NCBI GenBank assembly: GCA_002633005.1
Contig: NMRA01000011.1
Location: forward strand, 713,931-777,930
Length of the DNA: 64,000 bases
DNA from: Phoronis australis
Taxonomy: Eukaryota; Phoronida; Phoronidae
Direction: 5' to 3'
Under the pieces are notes generated by a model that did not search any database, was not told the origin of the DNA, and worked only from the letters and a program-made list of their open reading frames with translations. The number at the start of each line of letters is the position of its first letter. Within the stretch, counting starts at the first letter, position 1. Shown here in pieces: positions 56,845 to 64,000 of the stretch. The translations under genes were made by a program, and so were the position numbers.

Positions 56845-59800
56845 ATGTCAGAAGCAGATGTCCTTCGAGCAGTGCTTACTGGTCATAATATTTTACTTTG
56901 CGGGCAACCAGGGACTGGAAAATCTACACTAATCAAAAAGGTTGTGACACACGAACAGTTATTGGCAAAAAATGTTGCTTTAACCGCACCGACTGGAATT
57001 GCATCGTCAAACATTGGAGGACAAATTTTACATCACTATTGTGGCCTCAGAGATGGGAGATATTCAAACGAGGAGCTCTTCCACAAAATTAATGAGGAAC
57101 TGGACTTCATTGATCTAAAGAAAAAATTGACAACACTCGACTTAATAATTGATGAGGTATCCACATTATCTTGGAAAACATTTATGCAAGTGGAATATAT
57201 ATTTCGTAAACTAAGAGGAAAAGAGCAGCCGTTTGGTGGTTTGCAGGTTATGCTGTCCGGTGACTTCTTCCAACTGAAGCCAGTGCCCTGTGAAGTATAT
57301 GGTGACCCCGGCGAAAGTGTTGCTCTACATGAACAAGAGCTAAAGAAACTGGTTCCGCACGTATTCATTTTAAGAAACGTACACAGACAAAACCAGAGTA
57401 AGTCACTGCCCGTTAAGATCAAAATGATTCGTTTTTACGCTGAAGTTCGCCCTGGTTATCTTGAAACATTATGTTTCATGTAATTACTTTCTGTGAATGC
57501 GGGCGCGGCTCATTCGGCAACAATTTAATATCGGGTTACCGCGGCAATGTTTACTCTATAACCTTTCGATTTTCATGAGCATAAAAATCACAATTTATGA
57601 ATAGTAATCTAATCAAGCCAATCCATCACTACTTATTTATTAGAGGTTTCGCTTAAAGTGATGGTCAGTAACAAGTACATGTAGTTTAACATTTCCTTCT
57701 CTTGTCCTTCAGTTGATCTAGTAACAGCCATCCATCAGCTGAGCACTGGAAATTTGACGGACAACTCAAGGTCGTTAATGCGTAGAATGGAAAGAAATTT
57801 GCCTCCCGGAAAAACACCAATAAAAATATTTGCGACAAATTACGACGTGGAAAGAACGAACTCGCATTGTCTACTTGACATGCCTGGTGAGTGACATGTC
57901 CACTAAGGTGTTGAAAAGATGTCACTGAGACTGTTAACCATTATATTGTAAGTTAATAAAATGGACAAATAATTGGTACACATTCGACACGGCCAAATCG
58001 AATCTAGTTGATAGCGACAAGAAATATAATTTTGTTAATAATATTAACCACGTTTCAAATGTTAAACACTCGACGCATGCACGCACCCAGAAATATAGCG
58101 GGGCTCGAATTTATAGTTATAGGACCTTTTACCGAACAAAATCAACGAGGACAGGACTCTAGGTTCAGGCTTACGAATTGTGCATCATCTGCGCCCATTT
58201 GCTGTGTCTTTTGTGGACTTTTGTTTCGTTTACTCTGACTTTCGTAGCGAATCTGCTGTCCATTTCTAAGGAACATCCTCTGCCCCTGGTTTTAAATCAG
58301 AGTTTTCCTTCTCCTAGACAAACTGCCTGCCAAGGCTTACGAGTTCTGTCTACCCGGGTTTGAAATCAGAGTTTTCCCTTCTCCTAGGTTGAGTTGGTTC
58401 ACGGCACCTTATTCCGTATTATTCGGTGCAACCCCCATATAGAAGGGCTTCCCCCATCCACCACCCGGGGGACGCGCCTCCACGCCATACAACCACAGCG
58501 CGAGGGTTCCACGATGCGATAGCTTGCACACGTAAAACATCATGGGCACTTTATTTAACATTACAGGGGAGTCAAAGGTATATTGCAGTGAGGACTGGGG
58601 CGACAAAGAAGCTCTGGTGCAACATTGCCCGACAACCAAAGACCTGTATTTAAAAGTAGGCGCGCCGGTGATGCTGCAAGTGAATCTGAGTAAGACGCTG
58701 GTGAACGGAAGTTTAGGAACCGTACATGAGTTAATGGACGACTATGTTGTTGTTAATTTTGAAGATTTGGGCAAGCTCATCAAGGTTTATAAATATCATT
58801 TCACATCCTACAGTCCAGCAAAGAAGGTTGACGTTGCCGGAAGAAAGCAAATCCCGCTGAAGCTTGCATTTGCTCTAACAGTGCACAAAGTGCAAGGGCT
58901 TAGCCTTGATAGAGTTGAAATGTTTTTTCCAGGACAATTGGCTGTGGCTGTGTCCCGAGTCAAGTCAAAATGTGGGCTCAGAGTAATCAATTTTAGAGAT
59001 GCGTTTGTGCCAAAGCAACCCGACTATGTATACGAGTTTTATAACTCAAAATTTGTAGAGATATGTGAAGATCGTAGTTGTTGCAAAACGGTCGTTTCAG
59101 AGTTTAATGCTCTTGTAGATGCGGATGTAATTGAACATTCTATAGAAGAATATGATTGCGAAGAATATTTTTCTGATGATGAAATTTTAGTCGATGCCCA
59201 CTTCCCATCAGATGCCGATCACACCTATTGTGATTTGCCAACAGATCTTAGCAACATGAAACAAGTTTTGGACGTTATAGAAGTGTCCATTCCACATGAT
59301 CTACCGTCTTCTAAGCAGAGCATAGATGTACTGGAATTCTTGAAAAACCATGAGGTTGATCTGAAGAGATTTGTTCAGTACAACTACAAAGTATTTCACG
59401 GTATCTATGTACGGCATGTTGATTCCGATAAGAAGATCAATACATTGTCTCTGTATTCAGAAATAAACTTGCATCACCGAAGCTGTGCTTACGCAGCAAG
59501 TGTAAAGGAATTATTTGGTGAAAACAATCTGGGTAAAACTCATAATGTAATCGCATACCTAATTTGCAATGAGATTCACAAGTCTGTATCGCGCTTGAGT
59601 ATTTCAGACATCAGAGCTAAAGCTGTGGATATTGCCAATGAATCAACTAAGCTTTTTGTCCAGTTCCCTCATGGGAAAGGTAAGATAAGATATGTAGGTG
59701 GTTGGGCTATTGCAAAGGTGCAACACCAAAAGAAGCAATATGTTGTTAATTCACTGTATAAGGCACATCTGAAAGACAAAAGCTGCAAATGCCACAAACA

Positions 59801-60422
59801 AGTCACGTTGTTAGAGAGAACCAATGAGTCTGAAACAAAATTGAATTCTTCCTCGAAGGACAAGGAATCTCTTGGAATTACATCTGAAAAACAGAATTTA
59901 AGGAGATCACTACTCAACATCACAGATGATACGTACGACTATTTTTTGAAATTAGACTGCATGGTTAGAGGCTTGGAGACCGTAGGGAATGTTAATGTTC
60001 TTAGTGGTAGTCTTTACAAGGATATGTCCAGTAAACTGAAATCTGACAAATGCCTCATCGCCATGTGGTTGAAATGCGTAGTTTCCTGTGACGAAGAAAA
60101 TGAAATCGCTCTTGAAGTCATGAGTGAGGTTATCGACAAGTACCTGAGGATGTCGGCTGGGCAATTCAGGAAAGAACTTCAAAGAATGTACACGGTTAAA
60201 CGTAAAATGGAACACAGGAAAGTTGTCGATGGCAGCAAATCCAAAGTAAAGGTTTCAAAATCTGACAGTTATCCTTGTGGAGTCTGTACGAAAGAGTATG
60301 TGACTGAATGCGTCTGTTGTGATGGCTGTGATCGCTGGCACCATTATGTTTGTGTAGGTGTTTTTAGTGAAAGTCAGCTGAGCGAAACATGGTTTTGTAG
60401 CGGTTGTAATAACAGAAAATGA
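56845..60422 (+). CDS. PIF1-type DNA helicase with C-terminal PHD finger (exons 56845-57397, 57713-57886, 58567-60422)
   Basis: The three exons join in phase at GT-AG borders and give 860 residues without a stop (2583 bases). Domain order: Walker A GQPGTGKST (20-28), motif Ia TAPTGIASSN, Walker B DEVS (103-106), motif III GDFFQL (139-144), a VHRQ motif (about 180), then helicase domain 2 with VGAPVMLQVNL, LVNGSLGTV, LTVHKVQGLSLD and AVAVSRVK (about 343-376), as in PIF1/RecD-like superfamily 1B helicases that unwind DNA 5' to 3'. Residues about 390-800 form a large unrecognised region (VGGWAIAKVQ) with basic stretches. The end is a complete C4HC3 PHD finger (CGVC, CCDGC, HHYVC, CSGC, about 813-857), expected to read histone tails in the nucleus. 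The ATG at 56845 is the first in frame, 18 residues before the P-loop strand, so the N-terminus is short. Usual metazoan PIF1 lacks a PHD; this fusion looks element-derived. Confidence 0.88.
58065..58262 (+). repeat. Dispersed repeat, copy 3 of 3, inside intron 2 of the helicase
   Basis: GCATGCACGCACCCAG, GGGGCTCGAATTT, AATTGTGCATCATCTGCGCC and TGTGGACTTTTGTTTCG follow the order of 48215-48480 with more divergence. Confidence 0.6.
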
Positions 60423-62540
60423 ATTAAGTTTCAATGTTTTGTGAAATAACAAAACGATGTATATTTGTCGAAAAAGTGACAACTCACGAGAGACGATTGT
60501 CTGCCTATGGTGCTTCGGCGACTTGCTTCAGTGCATTACAACGAATAGGACCACCTCAAGTAGGGGTAACGATGTTAATCTGTAGATGTTTTGGTTACAA
60601 GTGAAGCGTTTAGGTGTTGGCAATTGATTAATATTACCCTATTACGGTGTTCAATATGTGTTGTTATCTGAAAATACTGTGTTCAACACTATCGCAATAT
60701 TTAATTTACTTAGTCAAATTAGGGTCAGCTTATGTCTTTGAATAGGGCGGTCGAAGTCTGCTATTTTTGTTTTAGATCAAAGTAAATACCAATTTTTTTT
60801 TAAATTCTTCATCCGGTTATTTATAGCTCAAACCCCCCTTAAAATATTGAGATTTCACATGCGTTATGTGAATGTATCTAAAACCTCTTTTGAAATCTTG
60901 GCCAGTGACGTCATTCCGCGTGTCGTTGACTTTGCCGTGCTGAACATAATTATAAAATTTTCAACACGCGAGAAAATCTAATCCATCAAACAAAACTAAC
61001 ATTAACAGATCCAGAAACACTCCGTATCCCAAATCTAAATCTTTTAACGGACTTCAAATACATTTTCATACTCAACGGAACATTTGTTTTCGACACTGAG
61101 TTCAAAATTCACAAGAAAAGAACACCTTCGTAAGGAACAATTTTAAATGTGTCACAAGCGCTCAACACACAGACAAGTGATCAGTTTTCCGACTTTGCCC
61201 ACATGGAATATTCCTTACCAAGGGGTGTGAAGTGTATATGGAAAAATAAGGTCAAATTTTTGTAATATGGATGAAGAACTTGTCTTTATTTATTTTTGTT
61301 CGAAGTTCTTTTTGTTACATGAAAGTTTAATAAGGAATTCGAGTAAAAACAAAATATTCCTTCATAAGGTTTTATGAGCAACCCATCCCCTCTACATAAT
61401 GAACCAATCGTTATACAAATGTAACTGGAGTTGAGCACGCAAAAGATACAATGGTTGATGAAACATGTGGATTTCCCAGTGTCTAGGTTTGTCATTGTTG
61501 CCGAGCAAACAAATTACTGTCTTTGTATCACTTCATGCCTATTTTTAGCACAATTGTTAACAGCGAAGACCAGTTTCATTTCAAGTAGAATTTTCATAAA
61601 TTTTAACAAGTTATTGAGTATTTTCTGGTCACTCAATCATTGAAATGAAAGAACAAATCTGAGGACCGCTATGATTTAATAATTTAGGTATTCCACAGTT
61701 TAAATCAAAATCAAGTGCTCCCAGACGGTACTCTAGTGTGAAATACTTTCAACTTACAATACATCAGTCGAAAATGAAATAATCTCAGTACAGTAAGCCA
61801 AAATGATCCAACCTTTTACCATAATAAGTAACAGTACGTTAGAACATTTAAGCGAAACGTTATCCAACTACACAGATGAATCTTCATGATATGAAAGTAG
61901 ACATGCATACGACTATTACATGAACACGGAGTAGTGTTTCCTTACATCAGAATTTGACAACCGTGATTTAAAAAATATGAAATTGCAAGGAACAAGGATT
62001 GGAGGTTTGAATCTTCACAATCAAGCAGCCTATTTCTCTAAATCAAGATTCTTCACATTGTTGCCCTGATAACCTGAAGTAAGAAAGCAAGTTACAAAAC
62101 ATGACTTCAAAGCACAGTTTAGACATGAAATGTAGATAAATATGATTCATTTTGTGAACCATAATAAAGCCTTGAATTGCAGTTGACTGTCAAACAAAAA
62201 ACCATTGAAAAATATATTTCTGAACAACTATTTTTTAGCTTATTAAGATAACCTGAATGAGAAATACGCAGTAAAATATTTAGAATATTCCAATTTTTTG
62301 CACAAAAACGTAATAATTGAACAAAGTTGTGTTTTTGTAGTAGCTTTTGTCGAAATGATTATGATGCATTATCTTTCCCATGAAAGCATTTTTAGAAAAC
62401 GAGAAAAAAAAATGTTCGATCGCCCTACTTTTAATAAACGAATGGCTCATTACTGCTTAAGATGATGATTTAAAACATTGTTAAAAACTGCGTTGAGTCA
62501 TTTTATTTACAAAAAATAACATCTTCGTAAAGAACGATTT
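60423..62540. other. Non-coding right half of the PIF1-PHD unit
   Basis: Short frames only, with no domain features. An ATTGAACAAAGTT...GTAG segment at 62315-62345 belongs to the repeat at 42460. No polyadenylation signal was placed with confidence. Confidence 0.4.
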
Positions 62541-62548
62541 TGGAGGAG

Positions 62549-62700
62549 GCAGTGTGGCCTGGTTGATAAGGGCCCGCTTTCTTTACTCCAGGTTGTGGAT
62601 TCAAGTCCCACCAGGTCACACTGCTAAACCCTTGAGCCAGGTTTCTAGCTCCTCAGCTCGGTTTTAACCATATATCAATAAAGCAGAAAAATATTTCCAG
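62549..62700 (+). mobile_element. tRNA-derived SINE or SINE-like hairpin
   Basis: The first 76 bases look tRNA-related: TGGCCTGGTTGATAAGG (A-box-like) and GGATTCAAGTCCC (B box with a T-loop). GCAGTGTG at 62549 pairs with CACACTGC at 62624. Pairing actually extends to about 15 bp (GCAGTGTGGCCTGGT with ACCAGGTCACACTGC), longer than a tRNA acceptor stem, so it is not a functional tRNA gene. A short unrelated body follows to about 62700, ending near AATAAAGCAGAAAAAT. Confidence 0.55.
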
Positions 62701-63474
62701 GTGATCAGTGCAATGGGCCCATATGCAAGGCCTGCGCACGTCAGGTACAACGTGTATCAGACCGTCTGCAATTAATGTTTTTTAAAGAACAATTTTAGAA
62801 CAATTGTATCATAAATCTTAGTAATTTTTTTAAAATTATTTTAACGCCAAAACTGACTGAAAGTTATATGAAAGTACATACCATGATACTATGTTGGAGT
62901 TCTTGTAAGACATCACTAGTGGGACCTTTAACAAAACATTTTATGGAACCCAATTTTTGCCTGCTTGGAATACACGTCCTCACGCCACGAAGGCAAAAGT
63001 CATTCTGAGTGAGAATAATTTTGGAACGCGCACCCCAATACGACGCTGTGAGTTGTTCACGTGCCAACTCTCATACCAATGGGCCAATAAAAACGGTTGA
63101 AGCGAAGAACTTGGTTTGCTGGCCTTGGGCTATTGGACAACGTTGAAAATTCGGCATCTGCAGACGATTTCCCGCGATTCTCGCATCGGAAATCTCCGAG
63201 CGTTTCCAAACCGAGTGTGTGTTGTGCTTCATCCAAGAAAAGTGTGTGATCTCAAGATGAGGAACAAGATACGCCAGTTTATGCAAAACAAATCTGAGTT
63301 AAGGGCTAAAATGAGCCGTCAATGGAATAAAGTTACATACAATCATTAAAATACTAACTTTAACATTCTCAATTAGTTGAGTTTTGGATTAGAATTATTG
63401 AATTTGAAATATAGGTTGCTTGCTCAAACTCGAAGTTTCACCTACGACAGGCGTACAAGTTGAAGCACAACTGA
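62701..63474. other. Gene-less stretch inside the right end of the PIF1-PHD unit
   Basis: The frames at 62864-63067 (minus), 63071-63286 (minus) and 63116-63349 (plus) overlap and have no domain features. Confidence 0.35.
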
Positions 63475-63760
63475 AATCCGCCATGTTTACTATTTCATGT
63501 CCTTGAATTCAGAGTTTTGAGATTGTTTTGGAAATTCCATCGCCAATTCACCACTCACGGAGACATTTAATAGGATCTAGGAAAGATAAGGCTTCGAAGG
63601 TTTATGCAACACCAGATTGAGGGAGGTGCACGCAGATTTTATTTGGATTTTGGACGGTTGAATTTGGGAGCCTCGGCTAAATAGATTTCGAGTGTCCAAC
63701 CTTTATGTTTTCTTATTATATATTATTGAGTGACGTGTCATTTGCGATAAACCCAAGCGT
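63475..63760 (-). repeat. Right inverted end of the PIF1-PHD unit
   Basis: Inverted counterpart of 56236-56520, strongest over 63670-63760. Confidence 0.8.
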
Positions 63761-64000
63761 CTGTGATTATAGTCCGATTACCTCTCGTCGTCAGTCTCCA
63801 AAGGTCGTCCGCCATCTTGTTTCGCGTGCAGCGCTGCCACGCGGGACTTAGCGTTCCAATTTGGAACGCTCGTCTGCACGTTAGGTACTAACCTCTCGGG
63901 AGAAACACGCGTGGAAGAACTGAGACTAAAATTAATGCATTTACCGACTGTTTTTTTGAGACCACTTAAAAACTTGTTGATTTTACTAATGCACTTTTTT
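63761..64000. other. Right edge of the window, possible minus-strand first exon
   Basis: On the minus strand, ATGGCGGACGACCTTTGG at 63815 opens about 11 codons (MADDLWRLTTR) to a possible donor GAGAG|GTAATC at 63782. It is too short to support alone. Confidence 0.15.

Larger units (their letters stand above)
56236..63760 (+). mobile_element. 7.5 kb unit with long inverted ends around a PIF1-PHD helicase gene; candidate mobile element
   Basis: 56236-56326 is the inverted copy of 63670-63760 (GCGCTTGGGTTTATCGCAAA, AAGAAAACATAAAGGTTGG, ACACTCGAAATCTATTT, about 90% identical). Weaker inverted similarity continues inward to about 56520 and 63475 (AGTGGTGATTTGGCGA, AAATTTCAAGGAC). Both tips share CACAG before the match. 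One multi-exon helicase gene occupies the left half; the right half is non-coding apart from a SINE. There is no Rep/HUH nuclease, no DDE or tyrosine-recombinase signature and no clear target duplication, so the class is unknown. An inverted segmental repeat rather than a transposon cannot be excluded. Confidence 0.6.

Noticed and set aside
62549-62624. Functional tRNA gene
   Set aside because: The terminal stem is about 15 bp, the anticodon arm does not form and extra bases lie between the T arm and the stem. It is better read as a SINE.
56236-63760. Helitron as the explanation for the PIF1 gene
   Set aside because: No Rep/HUH motif, the ends are inverted repeats and no 3' hairpin-CTRR end was seen. 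The PHD finger is also not a usual Helitron domain as I know it.

Overview
The window is nuclear DNA from an animal, most likely a marine or aquatic invertebrate. It is about 60% A+T, with small exons bounded by GT-AG introns, AATAAA signals, THAP, PHD and protein-kinase domains, and a dense load of eukaryotic transposons. There are no bacterial operons, rRNA genes or CRISPR arrays. I cannot name the species. Nearly everything recognisable is mobile DNA or its remains. The one gene that still reads cleanly is a three-exon PIF1-type helicase with a C-terminal PHD finger (56845-60422, 860 codons after splicing), and it lies between long inverted repeats.

Layout. 1-16700 is a diverged tandem duplication. 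Each unit carries a broken Ty3/gypsy gag-pol fragment followed by a multi-exon pseudogene of a repeated invertebrate protein family (coiled coil, conserved core, basic coil, two Tudor-like modules, AATAAA). Unit 1 has about 3.6 kb that unit 2 lacks, including a 1.3 kb TIR element with a 7-bp target duplication around an assembly gap. A single N marks the junction, so an assembly of two haplotypes is possible. 18479-20715 is a dead THAP + HTH + DDE transposase (ISL2EU/Harbinger type). 22798-25272 is a tandem array of about 425-bp units, each with a nuclear-receptor DR1-like motif. 25323-32770 is a P-element-like (THAP9-like) transposon with about 250-bp inverted ends. It contains a nested ISL2EU-like element (28983-32491) with an AT target duplication, a THAP remnant and an antisense YqaJ nuclease remnant.

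33142-36554 is another element with 400-bp inverted ends and a THAP remnant on the minus strand, plus a 135-bp-arm palindrome. 36648-39297 is a third inverted-end element around a second assembly gap. 43988-46093 is a broken protein-kinase-like gene. 48200-53000 holds tandem and dispersed repeats. 53093 begins a sixth THAP domain, and 53970-54897 is a small element with doubled ends. 56236-63760 is the inverted-repeat unit around the PIF1-PHD helicase, with a tRNA-derived SINE inside it.

Functionally the window is a nest of elements rather than a pathway. Six separate THAP DNA-binding domains come from at least three transposon types. The PIF1-PHD unit is the best candidate for something not yet well described: an apparently intact gene, long matched inverted ends and no recognisable transposase.
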